Of a DNA stretch of 62,532 nucleotides, positions 51,265 through 59,964 are shown one piece after another. The DNA comes from an uncultured Bacteroidales bacterium (lineage in GTDB: Bacteria > Bacteroidota > Bacteroidia > Bacteroidales > UBA932). A program made the translations under genes and the position numbers. The DNA lies in the NCBI GenBank assembly GCA_944325495.1, contig CALVAD010000008.1, positions 1 through 62,532 of the forward strand, written 5' to 3'. The notes under the pieces were generated by a model. That model saw only the letters and a list, made by a program, of their open reading frames with translations, was not told where the DNA came from and made no database searches. Every line of letters starts with the position of its first letter. Within the stretch, counting starts at the first letter, position 1.

Positions 51265-52539
51265 CCTCCTCTTCCCGAGCGGATGAGGCCCAGAAGTCTG
51301 TCGGAATATGTGGGGCAGAAGCATCTTGTGGGCGAGGGCTGCATCCTGAGGAACATGATAGATTCCGGCAATCTCTCGTCCTTCATCTTGTGGGGGCCTC
51401 CGGGCGTGGGCAAGACCACGCTCGCCCGCATCATCTCGAACACGCTCGACCGTGAGTTCTACACGCTCTCCGCTGTGAGCTCCGGCGTGAAGGAGGTGAG
51501 GGAGGTCATCGATGCGGCCAGGAAGAACATCTTCTCGCGCGGCGGCTCCCCCATTCTGTTCATCGACGAGATACACCGATTCAACAAGGCCCAGCAGGAC
51601 GCGCTGCTGGGGGCCGTGGAGGCCGGCACCGTGGTGCTGATAGGCGCCACGACCGAGAACCCGTCCTTCGAGGTCATAACTCCCCTGCTTTCCCGCTGCC
51701 AGGTGTTCGTGCTGAAGTCCCTCGAAGCCGCCGACCTCGACCTGCTGCTCCGGCGCGCGCTCAGCGAGGATGCGGTCCTGAAGCAGAGGAACATCGAAAT
51801 ACGCGAGAAGAAGGCTCTTTTCCGCCAGAGCGGGGGCGATGCGCGCAAACTGCTGAACATACTCGAAATCGTCGTCGACGCGAATCTCGGCAGCGATCCC
51901 ATAGTCATCGACAACCGGAGCGTCACCGAGTGCCTGCAGGAGAATGTCGCGATCTATGACAAGGACGGCGAGATGCATTACGACATCATCTCCGCGTTCA
52001 TCAAGAGCGTCCGCGGTTCCGACCCGAACGCGGCGGTGTACTGGATGGCCCGCATGCTTGACGGCGGCGAGGACCCTCTCTTCATTGCGCGCAGGCTGTG
52101 CATACTCGCGGCCGAGGACATAGGGCTCGCCAATCCCAACGCTATGCTGCTCGCCGACGCGACTTTCCGCATCGTGCACTCCATAGGCATGCCCGAGGCG
52201 CGCATCCCGCTCAGCGAATGCGCGATATATCTCGCGAGCTCTCCCAAGAGCAATTCGGCGTATATGGCGATAGACAGCGCTCTGGAGGCGGCCAAAGCCG
52301 ACAGGACGGCCGCAGTGCCGCTGTATCTGCGCAACGCCCCGACCAAACTCATGTCCGAACTCGGCTACGCCGACGGCTATAAGTACGCGCATGACTACCC
52401 CGGGCATTTCACCGACCTGGAATTCCTTCCGGAAGGCATGAAGGGCAGGGTTTTCTATGAGCCGCAGCCGAACCGCCACGAGGACACGCTCAAGTCCTAT
52501 CTGCAGTCGTGCTGGCCGAAATATTACAGCAAGAAATGA
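51238..52539 (+). CDS. rarA: Replication-associated recombination protein A (RarA/MgsA)
   Basis: A 433-residue AAA+ ATPase of the clamp-loader clade that acts at stalled replication forks with SSB. Walker A WGPPGVGKTTLARI (about residue 51), Walker B ILFIDEIHRFNKAQQDALL, sensor 1 LIGATTENPSFEV, and the C-terminal EDIGLANPNAMLLAD and YLASSPKSNSAYMAID tetramer region are all typical. Two in-frame ATGs (51238 and 51259) have the same upstream AACAAAA context; the first gives the usual N-terminus. Its stop overlaps the aldehyde dehydrogenase start by 4 bases (ATGA). Confidence 0.95.
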   Translation: MSESITKMLPPLPERMRPRSLSEYVGQKHLVGEGCILRNMIDSGNLSSFILWGPPGVGKTTLARIISNTLDREFYTLSAVSSGVKEVREVIDAARKNIFSRGGSPILFIDEIHRFNKAQQDALLGAVEAGTVVLIGATTENPSFEVITPLLSRCQVFVLKSLEAADLDLLLRRALSEDAVLKQRNIEIREKKALFRQSGGDARKLLNILEIVVDANLGSDPIVIDNRSVTECLQENVAIYDKDGEMHYDIISAFIKSVRGSDPNAAVYWMARMLDGGEDPLFIARRLCILAAEDIGLANPNAMLLADATFRIVHSIGMPEARIPLSECAIYLASSPKSNSAYMAIDSALEAAKADRTAAVPLYLRNAPTKLMSELGYADGYKYAHDYPGHFTDLEFLPEGMKGRVFYEPQPNRHEDTLKSYLQSCWPKYYSKK

Positions 52540-53897
52540 GCATCGCGGAGACCGTCGCCGCCCAGAAGGCGTATTTCCGCTCCGGAGCCACTTTGCCTGC
52601 GGATTTCCGCCGCGCCGGACTCCGGAAGCTGCTGGATGCGTCGTACCGTTGGGAGAAGCCGCTTTGCGACGCTCTGATGCACGATCTCCACAAGTCTCCG
52701 GAAGAGGCGTACATGACGGAGATAAGCATGGTGCGCGGAGAAATTCGAAACCAGCTCGCACATCTGCGCTCGCGCATGCGCCGCAGGCATGTCCCGACTC
52801 CCCTCGCCCATTTCCCCTGCCGGGGATACGAAGTCTGCGAGCCGCTCGGCACGGTTCTGATCGTTTCGCCCTGGAATTATCCGGTCCAGCTGCTCCTGAG
52901 CCCGCTCGCCGGAGCGATTGCGGCCGGATGTACGGCCGTGCTCAAGACTTCGCCGTCGGTCCCGGAAGTCTCCACGGTACTGCGCCGCATGATCGAGGAA
53001 TGCTTCGCGCCCGAATATGTCGCCGTGGTGGAGGGCCACAGGGATGTTAACGCCGAGCTCTTCGCGCAGCGCTTCGACCTTGTCTTTCTCACCGGCAGTC
53101 CCGCTCTCGGCAGGATAGCGATGAAGGCCGCGGCGGAGCATCTGACGCCAGTCGTGCTGGAGCTGGGCGGCAAGAGTCCGTGCGTGGTCGACCGCGGCGC
53201 CGACCTGAAGACGGCCGCGAGGCGCATAGCCTGGGGAAAGACTCTGAATGCCGGCCAGACCTGCATAGCGCCGGACTATCTGCTGCTGCATGAGGATGTC
53301 AAGGAGGCGTTCATCGAGGCCTTCCGGCAGGCCGTCGCCGAACTTCACGGCTCTGATGCCGCGGCCTCCCCTCATTTTGCGCGCATCGTCAGCGACAAGG
53401 CCTGGCGGCGTCTGGTTTCATATCTGACGCAGGGAGAAATAGTCGCCGGCGGTCATAATGACGCAGGAAGCCGCTATATCGAGCCCACACTGCTCGACGG
53501 CGTGGATCCCGGCTCCCCCGTAATGCAGGAGGAGATTTTCGGTCCCATATTTCCCATCATCACATGGCGGAAGCCGGACGAGGTCGAGGATTTCGTGCGT
53601 TCGCGCGAGAAACCCCTTGCATTCTATTATTTCGGCGACAGAAGGAAAGGGCTCGAACTGGCCGGACGCTGCAGTTCCGGCGGAGCCTGCATCAATGACT
53701 GCATAATGCATATAGTCAACGAGCGGCTGCCTTTCGGCGGAGTCGGCAATTCCGGAACGGGCGCATATCACGGCAGGTACAGTTTCGAAGCATTCTCGCA
53801 CCGTCGCGCCCTCGTCGTCACGCCGACATGGATCGATCTCCCTTTCCGCTACATGCCGTACCGCTTCATCAGACTCATTAGAAGGATTCTGCGCTGA
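52536..53897 (+). CDS. NAD(P)-dependent aldehyde dehydrogenase (class 3-like)
   Basis: A 453-residue oxidoreductase that turns aldehydes into acids. The catalytic Cys is in NAGQTCIAPDYLLL (about residue 239), the general-base Glu in LELGGKSP (about 205), the Asn in SPWNYPVQLLLSPLAGAIAAG, and the Rossmann motif FLTGSPALGRIAM. The later EEIFGPIFPII and NERLPFGGVGNSGTGAYHG are standard. It lacks a signal peptide and ends in a hydrophobic, Arg-rich stretch (FRYMPYRFIRLIRRILR) as in membrane-attached fatty-aldehyde dehydrogenases (YwdH, ALDH3), so fatty aldehydes are a likely substrate. It overlaps rarA by 4 bases. Confidence 0.93.
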   Translation: MSIAETVAAQKAYFRSGATLPADFRRAGLRKLLDASYRWEKPLCDALMHDLHKSPEEAYMTEISMVRGEIRNQLAHLRSRMRRRHVPTPLAHFPCRGYEVCEPLGTVLIVSPWNYPVQLLLSPLAGAIAAGCTAVLKTSPSVPEVSTVLRRMIEECFAPEYVAVVEGHRDVNAELFAQRFDLVFLTGSPALGRIAMKAAAEHLTPVVLELGGKSPCVVDRGADLKTAARRIAWGKTLNAGQTCIAPDYLLLHEDVKEAFIEAFRQAVAELHGSDAAASPHFARIVSDKAWRRLVSYLTQGEIVAGGHNDAGSRYIEPTLLDGVDPGSPVMQEEIFGPIFPIITWRKPDEVEDFVRSREKPLAFYYFGDRRKGLELAGRCSSGGACINDCIMHIVNERLPFGGVGNSGTGAYHGRYSFEAFSHRRALVVTPTWIDLPFRYMPYRFIRLIRRILR

Positions 53898-53931
53898 CAT
53901 TGCCCATGCTCCGTGTTGACTCGCGGCTTTC

Positions 53932-54009
53932 GCCGGCGGGGCGTGGAAGCCGCTCCGGATGCGATTGATTTGGGGTTAGCCGCCATCGCAGCTTCCATGC
54001 CCCGCCGGC
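53932..54009. repeat. Long intergenic palindrome 11
   Basis: Nineteen-base arms (53932-53950 and 53991-54009) with one G-T wobble, closing on GGAAGC/GCTTCC around a 40-base interior containing GATGCGAT and CATCGC, which can form a second stem. It lies between the tandem aldehyde dehydrogenase and MATE genes. Confidence 0.75.
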
Positions 54010-54102
54010 AGCGAAGATAATCGAGCACGGCGCCGCCTATTTTTGCAAATGTCGGAATTTTGACCCTTTTTTGCACGCTCAAAAAGATACATTGTCGGAT
54101 TT

Positions 54103-55461
54103 ATGAACAGAGACGCGATTGATTTCGAGAAGGAAAGTGTATTCACCTTGTTCCGCAAACTTCTGATACCCACGCTGCTCGGCTCTACGGCCCTGTCGGC
54201 TGTGAGTGCCATAGACGGCATATTCGTCGGCCACGGAGTCGGAGCCGACGGGGTCGCCGCCGTCAACATAGTGGCTCCGATATATCAGGTCATGGCCGGA
54301 CTCGGCTTCATGATCGGTACCGGATGCTCGGTCGTCTCGTCAATACATCTGTCGCACAGGAAAGTAAAGGTCGCCAGGATAAATGTGTCCCAGGCCCTGC
54401 TTGCCGCATCCGTGATTTCCGCGCTGCTGATCGGCGCGGCACTGATTTTTCCCGAAGCCACGGCCCGGATGCTCGGAGCCTCCGACACCCTGATGCCCAA
54501 GGTGCTCGACTACCTGAAATGGATCATGCCCGCCTTCCTGTTCGAGATGTGGTCGCTGATAGGGCTGTTCATAATCAGGCTCGACGGCGCTCCGAAATAT
54601 GCGATGTGGTGCAACATGATACCTGCCGTTATGAACGTGGTGCTGGACTGGCTCTTCATTTTCCCTCTCGGAATGGGAGTCAAGGGCGCGGCGATAGCGA
54701 CGGCCATAAGCATCGCGGCCGGAGGGCTCATGGCGCTCGCCTACCTGCTGTTCTTCGCCAGGACCATGCGGCTGATACCCTTGAAAGTCAGCCTTACGAG
54801 CATCAGGCTCGGGTTCAGAAATGTCGGGTACCAGTGCCGGATCGGCTCGTCCTCCCTGCTCGGCGAGCTCATAATGGCGGTGTTCATGTTCGTAGGCAAC
54901 TGGCAGTTCATGAAATATCTCGGCGACACGGGCGTGGGCGCTTTCGGAATCGCCTGCTACTATGCGCCGTTCTTCTTCATGATAGGAAACGCCATAGCGC
55001 AGTCCGCCCAGCCGATAATCAGCTACAACCACGGTGCGGAGAGGCTTTCCAAGGTCGTGGAGGCGCGGTCGCTGCTGCTGCGGACCGCCGTCTGCTTCGG
55101 AATTTTCGTATCCGCGCTTTTCATAGCCATCCCCAAGGCGCTGGTCGGTCTTTTCGTGGATATACAGAGCCCTGCGGGCGTGCTTGCCGCCGACGGTTTC
55201 CCTTTGTTCGGCGTCGGAGCGCTGTTCTACATCGTGAACATAGCCCTGATCGGATATTACCAGAGCATAGAGAAAGTGCGCAAGTCCACCGTATTCATGC
55301 TTCTCCGAGGCTTCATCTTCCTGATTCCCATATTTTTCCTGCTGCCCGCCATGGCGGGGACCCACGGACTGTGGCTCGTGATGCCCGCCACCGAGCTGCT
55401 GACGACCATTGTCATATATCTGGCCTGGCGCATGTCCCGCCGACGCGTTATTGCCGCTTGA
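54103..55461 (+). CDS. MATE-family multidrug/sodium antiporter
   Basis: A 452-residue inner-membrane transporter with twelve membrane segments in two homologous halves, exporting drugs or metabolites in exchange for sodium or protons. The N-terminal ESVFTLFRKLLIPTLLGSTALSAVSAIDGIF region with VDGIFVGHGVG-type strands and AVNIVAPIYQVMAGLGFMIGTG are characteristic, as is the second-half FGIACYYAPFFFMIGNAIAQSAQPIISYNHGA. Substrate is unknown. It is separated from the upstream gene by palindrome 11 and from the convergent mltD-like gene by palindrome 12. Confidence 0.92.
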   Translation: MNRDAIDFEKESVFTLFRKLLIPTLLGSTALSAVSAIDGIFVGHGVGADGVAAVNIVAPIYQVMAGLGFMIGTGCSVVSSIHLSHRKVKVARINVSQALLAASVISALLIGAALIFPEATARMLGASDTLMPKVLDYLKWIMPAFLFEMWSLIGLFIIRLDGAPKYAMWCNMIPAVMNVVLDWLFIFPLGMGVKGAAIATAISIAAGGLMALAYLLFFARTMRLIPLKVSLTSIRLGFRNVGYQCRIGSSSLLGELIMAVFMFVGNWQFMKYLGDTGVGAFGIACYYAPFFFMIGNAIAQSAQPIISYNHGAERLSKVVEARSLLLRTAVCFGIFVSALFIAIPKALVGLFVDIQSPAGVLAADGFPLFGVGALFYIVNIALIGYYQSIEKVRKSTVFMLLRGFIFLIPIFFLLPAMAGTHGLWLVMPATELLTTIVIYLAWRMSRRRVIAA

Positions 55462-55506
55462 CGGAACGACGGTGTCCGCAGAGGGCGCTCTTCAAACCGG
55501 CGGGGC

Positions 55507-55573
55507 GGCCGGAAGAGAGGCTCCGGAAAGGCTGTACCCGAATTTTCGCCTTTCCGGAGCCTCTCTTCCGGCC
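55507..55573. repeat. Long intergenic palindrome 12 (CCCGAAWT-loop type)
   Basis: Perfect 26-base arms (55507-55532 and 55548-55573), closing on AAAGGC/GCCTTT, with the 15-base loop TGTACCCGAATTTTC. It fills the convergent gap between the MATE and mltD-like genes, 12 bases before the latter's stop. Confidence 0.88.
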
Positions 55574-55585
55574 TCTGCTGGCATT

Positions 55586-57217
55586 CTAACGCTTTACGGG
55601 AATCTTCAGCACCTGTCCCGGCATGATCTTGTTGCTGCGCATTCCGTTGGCCGCCTTGATCTCGTCGGCGCTCACTCCGGGATACAGTTTGGCGATGTTG
55701 TAGAGCGCGTCGCCGCTCCTTACCGTATAGGTCGTGTAGGTCGAAGGGTCAGAAGGATTCACCGTCGTCTTCGTGTTTGCGGAGGCGGATGCTGACGCGG
55801 TTTCGGGGGCCGGGGTCTTCCGGGCGTAGATATAGAGAATCTGCCCCGCCCTGATGTTCGACGAGCGCAGGTTGTTCCAAGACTTTATCTGACTTACGGT
55901 GACGCCGTAGCGGATCGCGATCTTTCCCAGGTAGTCGCCGCTTCGGACTCTGTATGCGATGCGTCCGTTGTTCCTGATCGCATCGGCGACCTCCTTCTGC
56001 ACGCGGCTGCTCATCAGCACGTCGGCCTTGTAGCTGTAGAGCGAGTCCCTGTCGGTCTCGACGAAGGCTCCAGTCCAGGTGTAGGGCAGCTTGAGGATAT
56101 AGCTGTGGCTGCTTCCCGGTATTATGTCGTGCAGATATTGCGGATTGAGGTTCTCCAGATCCTGCATGGGCACGCCCACGACCGCGCTGATCTGCTCGAA
56201 GTGCAGGTTGCGGCGTATCTCGAAGGTGTCGACCCTGGCAGGCATGCCGACCTCCTGGGGCACGATGCCGTATTCCCGGTAATAGGTCATCGCGTACATC
56301 GCCCCGACGAAGGCGGGCACATAGCCTCTCGTCTCTCTCGGCAGGAATGGATATATGCTCCAGAAGTCCCGGCTGCCGCCCGCCCTCCTTATGGCCTTGG
56401 AGACATTGCCTGCTCCGCAGTTGTAGGAGCTGATGGCGAGGGTCCAGTCGCCGAAGATCCTGTAGGCGTCGCGCAGATACCGGGCCGCGGCGTCGACGGA
56501 TTTCTCCACGTCCAGCCTTTCGTCGACATAGGAATTGATTTCCAGGCCGTAGCTGCGGGCGGTGCTGTACATGAACTGCCACATTCCGCTGGCGCCGGCG
56601 CGGGAGCGCGCGACGGGATTGAGCATGGACTCGACTATCGCCATGTACTTGAGCTCCACGGGCAGTCCGTAGCGCACGAAGACTTCCTCGAATACGGGAA
56701 AGTAATACTGGCTGAGCCCCATGATCCGGCCCATCTGGGTCCGCATCTTCTCCGAATAGAGAATTATGTAGTTCTTGACCACGTCGTTGTACGGCAGGGC
56801 GATGAAGGAATTCATGTCGGCGAGCCGCCTCTCGATCGCGCTGTCAGGCACGTCGGAGACGAAATGCACAGAATCCATGTCGTATTCGGTCACGGCGTCG
56901 AAGTCGCCGGAGAACGAGTTCCTATACCACAGGTGCAGCAGACTGTCGGTCATCTCCTGGGTGTATTCCGGCATCTCCGCGCCGTCGTCGCCGGGAGAGT
57001 CGCTTTCCATCATGGCCAGCAGCTCGGCCTCCATCTCGATACGGCCGCGTTCGAGGCTGTCTATTATGAAGCGCAGGGAGTCCATGCCGGCCCTGAGCCG
57101 TTCGTTCTCGGCGCTGAGTTCCCGTCGGGTCGGTCCGCGGAACCATCCGCCGGCGCCCTGGGCGTGCAGCTGCAGGCCGGAGAGCGTCAGAAGCAGGAAT
57201 ATTACGACTTTTCTCAT
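55586..57217 (-). CDS. Membrane-bound lytic murein transglycosylase D-like protein with two LysM domains
   Basis: A 543-residue secreted peptidoglycan-cleaving enzyme (signal about 1-20, LQLHAQ). The SLT domain (about 185-330) has the catalytic Glu in KYMAIVESMLNPVARS, then GASGMWQFMYSTARSYGL and ISSYNCGAGNVSKAIRRAGG. Two LysM modules follow: YRVRSGDYLGKIAIRYGVTV... (about 415-460) and YTVRSGDALYNIAKLYPGVS... (about 492-540), joined by a Ser/Thr-rich linker. No lipobox is clear. It forms the end of a parA-parB-DUF5683-mltD operon, an order conserved in Bacteroidetes that ties wall remodelling to chromosome partition. Confidence 0.93.
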   Translation of the reverse strand: MRKVVIFLLLTLSGLQLHAQGAGGWFRGPTRRELSAENERLRAGMDSLRFIIDSLERGRIEMEAELLAMMESDSPGDDGAEMPEYTQEMTDSLLHLWYRNSFSGDFDAVTEYDMDSVHFVSDVPDSAIERRLADMNSFIALPYNDVVKNYIILYSEKMRTQMGRIMGLSQYYFPVFEEVFVRYGLPVELKYMAIVESMLNPVARSRAGASGMWQFMYSTARSYGLEINSYVDERLDVEKSVDAAARYLRDAYRIFGDWTLAISSYNCGAGNVSKAIRRAGGSRDFWSIYPFLPRETRGYVPAFVGAMYAMTYYREYGIVPQEVGMPARVDTFEIRRNLHFEQISAVVGVPMQDLENLNPQYLHDIIPGSSHSYILKLPYTWTGAFVETDRDSLYSYKADVLMSSRVQKEVADAIRNNGRIAYRVRSGDYLGKIAIRYGVTVSQIKSWNNLRSSNIRAGQILYIYARKTPAPETASASASANTKTTVNPSDPSTYTTYTVRSGDALYNIAKLYPGVSADEIKAANGMRSNKIMPGQVLKIPVKR

Positions 57218-57219
57218 TC

Positions 57220-58125
57220 TCAGAAGCTGAAACCTATGCGCAGTCCAATGGCCGGGGTTCCGGGCGAGGCGTTGAAGGCGAACTGCCTGCCTTCCGGCAT
57301 TATGACCGTCGGCGACATGTCCATCGACAGGTCGTCGGTAACCTCGAAGTTATGCATGTAGGAGAATACATTTGCGTCGATTATCTGCAGCAGGTAGACC
57401 GCGGCCACGGCGAGCAGGGCATAATCCCTGTAGCGGCGGTAGAGGTTGCGGTAATACAGCGCCTGCTGCGCGGTTATAGGTCCTGTGTACTGGACATCCG
57501 GGTCGGTGGCCTCAAGATAGATGGAACGGAAGCGCTCGAAGTTCTTGGCGCAGTCGAGGTAGTAGTGGACCCCGAAACCCATGAGACCCAGATATATCGG
57601 GACTTTCCAGTACTCCCTGTTGTATATCTGGCCGAGTCCCGGCACGAGCAGGGAGTAGAGCGTGGCCTTGCCGGCATGGGGATAGTCCGAAGGCTTGTAG
57701 TTTACGACGCCGTCCATCATCGTGGCCCAGTAGGCCACGCCTGCGCCTACGAAGCACCATTTCGCCGCATCGTGGTTGCCCTGGCTGTTGAGATATATCC
57801 CGGCTCCGAGACTGCCGCCTATGGTTCCGTAGACCAGCGGCAGCTTCCAGTACTGGCGGTTGTAAATCTGATTGCCGCCGATGAACACGGCGGATCCGGC
57901 GAACATCGTGCCTATCTTCATCGTGTTCTTGTGGCCGAGCGCGCCGAAATATTCGCGGAACGAGAACAGCACGTCGACCGAATCCTTCTGACCGGTCGAG
58001 GTGGTGTCGTCGTTGTACTGCTGCGTGAACGCCTGTTCCTTGAACTGCGCGAAGCAGTCGGCCGGATTGAGCGCGGCGAGCAGCAGCACCGCCGGAAGTA
58101 TGAACAGAAATCTACTGCGGCCCAT
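57220..58125 (-). CDS. DUF5683 domain protein
   Basis: A 301-residue envelope protein of the DUF5683 family. A signal peptide (about 1-26, ADCFAQ) is followed by several hydrophobic segments (about 73-90, 97-113, 121-140, 155-195, 235-252) containing the repeated motif IYNRQYWKLPLVYG and IYNREYWKVPIYLG, which hallmarks the family. The Asp/Ser-rich start and the final IGLRIGFSF strand flank this core. Function unknown; its constant place between parB and a MltD-type lytic enzyme suggests a link to wall growth or division. It overlaps parB by 1 base. Confidence 0.87.
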   Translation of the reverse strand: MGRSRFLFILPAVLLLAALNPADCFAQFKEQAFTQQYNDDTTSTGQKDSVDVLFSFREYFGALGHKNTMKIGTMFAGSAVFIGGNQIYNRQYWKLPLVYGTIGGSLGAGIYLNSQGNHDAAKWCFVGAGVAYWATMMDGVVNYKPSDYPHAGKATLYSLLVPGLGQIYNREYWKVPIYLGLMGFGVHYYLDCAKNFERFRSIYLEATDPDVQYTGPITAQQALYYRNLYRRYRDYALLAVAAVYLLQIIDANVFSYMHNFEVTDDLSMDMSPTVIMPEGRQFAFNASPGTPAIGLRIGFSF

Positions 58126-59072
58126 CAGAACTGTTTGTCTTCAAGCGCTTTCACGAAATTGCGGACTTCCTCGTCGGAGTTGAAGCGTATGGTCATCGTA
58201 CCCTTGCCGGACGGGCTGCGCTTGAGCGATATCTCGCTGGAGAAATATTTGCCCATGCGGTCGAGCAGCCGGTAGTAGTCGTCGGTAAGCTGCTGCGGGG
58301 AGGCGTCTTTTGCGGCCTTCCTGGGTACGCTCTCCGGACTTATCTGAAGCTTGCGGACAAGGGCCTCCAGCTCCCTTACGGACAGGCCGTCACGGATCAC
58401 GAGGTCGCAGAGCTGTTCCTGCACCTCCGGGTCTTCGAGGCTGAGTATGGCCTTGGCGTGGCCGGCGCTGAGCAGGCCGACCTTGATGTCGTGCTGGACC
58501 TTTGCAGGCAGTTTCAGCAGGCGTATGGTGTTGGCGACCGTGGCGCGTTTCTTCCCCACCCTCTCCGCGAGCTGGTCCTGGGTGAGATTGCATTCGTCCA
58601 GCAGACGCTGGTAGCTGAGCGCCAGCTCTATCGGGTCGAGGTTCTCCCTCTGCACGTTCTCCACTATCGCCATCTCGAGCATGCCCTGGTCGTTGGCGTC
58701 GCGTATGTACGCCGGAACCGTGCTCATGCCGGCGAGCCTGCACGCCTTGTAGCGCCGTTCGCCGCTGATGATCTGATAGCGGTTGTCGCTTATGCGCCTC
58801 ACCGTGATGGGCTGGATGAGACCGAGGGTCCTGATGGAAGCCGCGAGTTCCTGGAGCGCCTCCTCGTCGAAGGAGCTGCGCGGCTGGAACGGATTCGGTT
58901 CTATCATGTCGACCGGAATGCGCAGTATGTCGGCCGTGTTCTCCTGCCGGCCGCGCGTTCCGACTATTTCCTTGTTGACATAGCCTACGGGCTTGCGGAG
59001 CTGGTCCGCGTCGGGTATCTCCCCGAGCAGGGCGCTCAACCCCTTGCCAAGGCCTCTTGGTTCTCTGCTCAT
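58125..59072 (-). CDS. parB: Chromosome-partitioning protein ParB
   Basis: A 315-residue DNA-binding CTPase that spreads from parS sites and loads SMC. The N-terminal GLGKGLSALLGE start, the CTP-binding ISGERRYKACRLAG (GERR) and VENVQRENLDPIE (arginine patch), the helix-turn-helix LTQDQLAERVGKKRATVANTIRLLKLP, and the C-terminal dimer domain are all present. I take ATG 59072 (MSREPRGLGKG); it overlaps the parA stop as ATGA. I see no CACGTG-centred parS candidate in the window, so its binding sites must lie elsewhere. Confidence 0.96.
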   Translation of the reverse strand: MSREPRGLGKGLSALLGEIPDADQLRKPVGYVNKEIVGTRGRQENTADILRIPVDMIEPNPFQPRSSFDEEALQELAASIRTLGLIQPITVRRISDNRYQIISGERRYKACRLAGMSTVPAYIRDANDQGMLEMAIVENVQRENLDPIELALSYQRLLDECNLTQDQLAERVGKKRATVANTIRLLKLPAKVQHDIKVGLLSAGHAKAILSLEDPEVQEQLCDLVIRDGLSVRELEALVRKLQISPESVPRKAAKDASPQQLTDDYYRLLDRMGKYFSSEISLKRSPSGKGTMTIRFNSDEEVRNFVKALEDKQF

Positions 59073-59845
59073 ATATTTTCTCCGTTGTGCTCCAGCACCT
59101 CTCTGGCGAGATTCAGGTAATTGCTGGAGCCGTTGCACATGATGTCATACAGAAGTATGGGCTTGCCGTGCGAAGGTGCTTCGCTAAGTCTTATGTTGCG
59201 CTGGATCACCGTCTTGAACACGAGTTCCTTGAAATGTTCGCGCAGCTCGGCCAGTATCTGGGTGTGCACCTTGGTGCGGCCGTCGAACATCGTGACCACG
59301 AAGCCTTCGATGGTGAGGGCGGGATTGACGCCGCTCTGGACGAGCCTTATGGTCTGCAGGAGCTTGCCCAGCCCCTCAAGGGCGAAGAATTCCGGCTGCA
59401 CGGGAATCATCACCGAGTCGGCGGCCGTGAGCGAATTGACCGTGATCAGGCCGAGGGACGGGGAGCAGTCGATGATGATGTAGTCATAGTCGCCGCGTAT
59501 GGGAGCGAGCACCTTCTTCAGCACCGATTCCCTGTCGGCGAGCTCGAGAAGCTCGATTTCCGCCCCCACGAGGTTTATGTGCGAAGGTATCATCCGCAGA
59601 TTGTCCACTTCGGTCTGGATGAGGGCGTCGCTGATGTCTATGCGGCCTATCATCGCTTCGTAGAGCGTCCTCTTCTCGTCGTTGTCGGGGGAGAAGTTGA
59701 GTCCGGAGGTCGTGTTCGCCTGGGGGTCGGCGTCGATGATGAGAACCTTCTTCTCGAGAACCGCGAGCGACGCCGCGAGGTTGATGGCCGTAGTGGTCTT
59801 GCCCACTCCGCCCTTCTGGTTTGCTATAGCTATTACTTTTCCCAT
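59069..59845 (-). CDS. parA: Chromosome-partitioning ATPase ParA (Soj)
   Basis: A 258-residue deviant-Walker ATPase that moves ParB-parS complexes over the nucleoid. The N-terminal deviant Walker A is KGGVGKTT (about residues 11-18), followed by DADPQANTTSGL, IIDCSPSLGLITVN (Walker B) and the PVQPEFFALEGL stretch. ATG 59845 (MGKVIAIANQKGG) is chosen. The TACATTTG box at 59864-59871 on the minus strand gives a leader of about 15 bases. ParB overlaps its end by 4 bases. Confidence 0.97.
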   Translation of the reverse strand: MGKVIAIANQKGGVGKTTTAINLAASLAVLEKKVLIIDADPQANTTSGLNFSPDNDEKRTLYEAMIGRIDISDALIQTEVDNLRMIPSHINLVGAEIELLELADRESVLKKVLAPIRGDYDYIIIDCSPSLGLITVNSLTAADSVMIPVQPEFFALEGLGKLLQTIRLVQSGVNPALTIEGFVVTMFDGRTKVHTQILAELREHFKELVFKTVIQRNIRLSEAPSHGKPILLYDIMCNGSSNYLNLAREVLEHNGENI

Positions 59846-59863
59846 ACTGTATGTCACAGATTA

Positions 59864-59871
59864 CAAATGTA
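59864..59871 (-). promoter_or_regulatory. Promoter -7 box for the parAB operon
   Basis: The minus strand reads TACATTTG, a full TAnnTTTG match, 19 bases before ATG 59845. Confidence 0.6.
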
Positions 59872-59911
59872 GGAAAATATTCCCACAATAGCCGCCACGG
59901 GATTTTGCGTT

Positions 59912-59943
59912 TTTGTTAAAATAAATTTTATAAGGTAATTTTG
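59912..59943 (+). promoter_or_regulatory. Promoter for the DAG-kinase-like gene
   Basis: TTTG at 59912-59915, a 20-base spacer, then TAATTTTG at 59936-59943: both elements of the Bacteroidetes promoter. The predicted leader is about 17 bases. Confidence 0.65.
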
Positions 59944-59964
59944 TGAGTTTTTAAAACCGCCCTC

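Noticed and set aside
1150-55573. The palindromes as a dispersed CRISPR-like array
   Set aside because: They are scattered singly between genes, arms are unrelated in sequence, and there are no regular spacers or cas genes.
57220-59960. parS site near parAB
   Set aside because: I looked for a CACGTG-centred 16-base palindrome around parAB and elsewhere by eye and found none.
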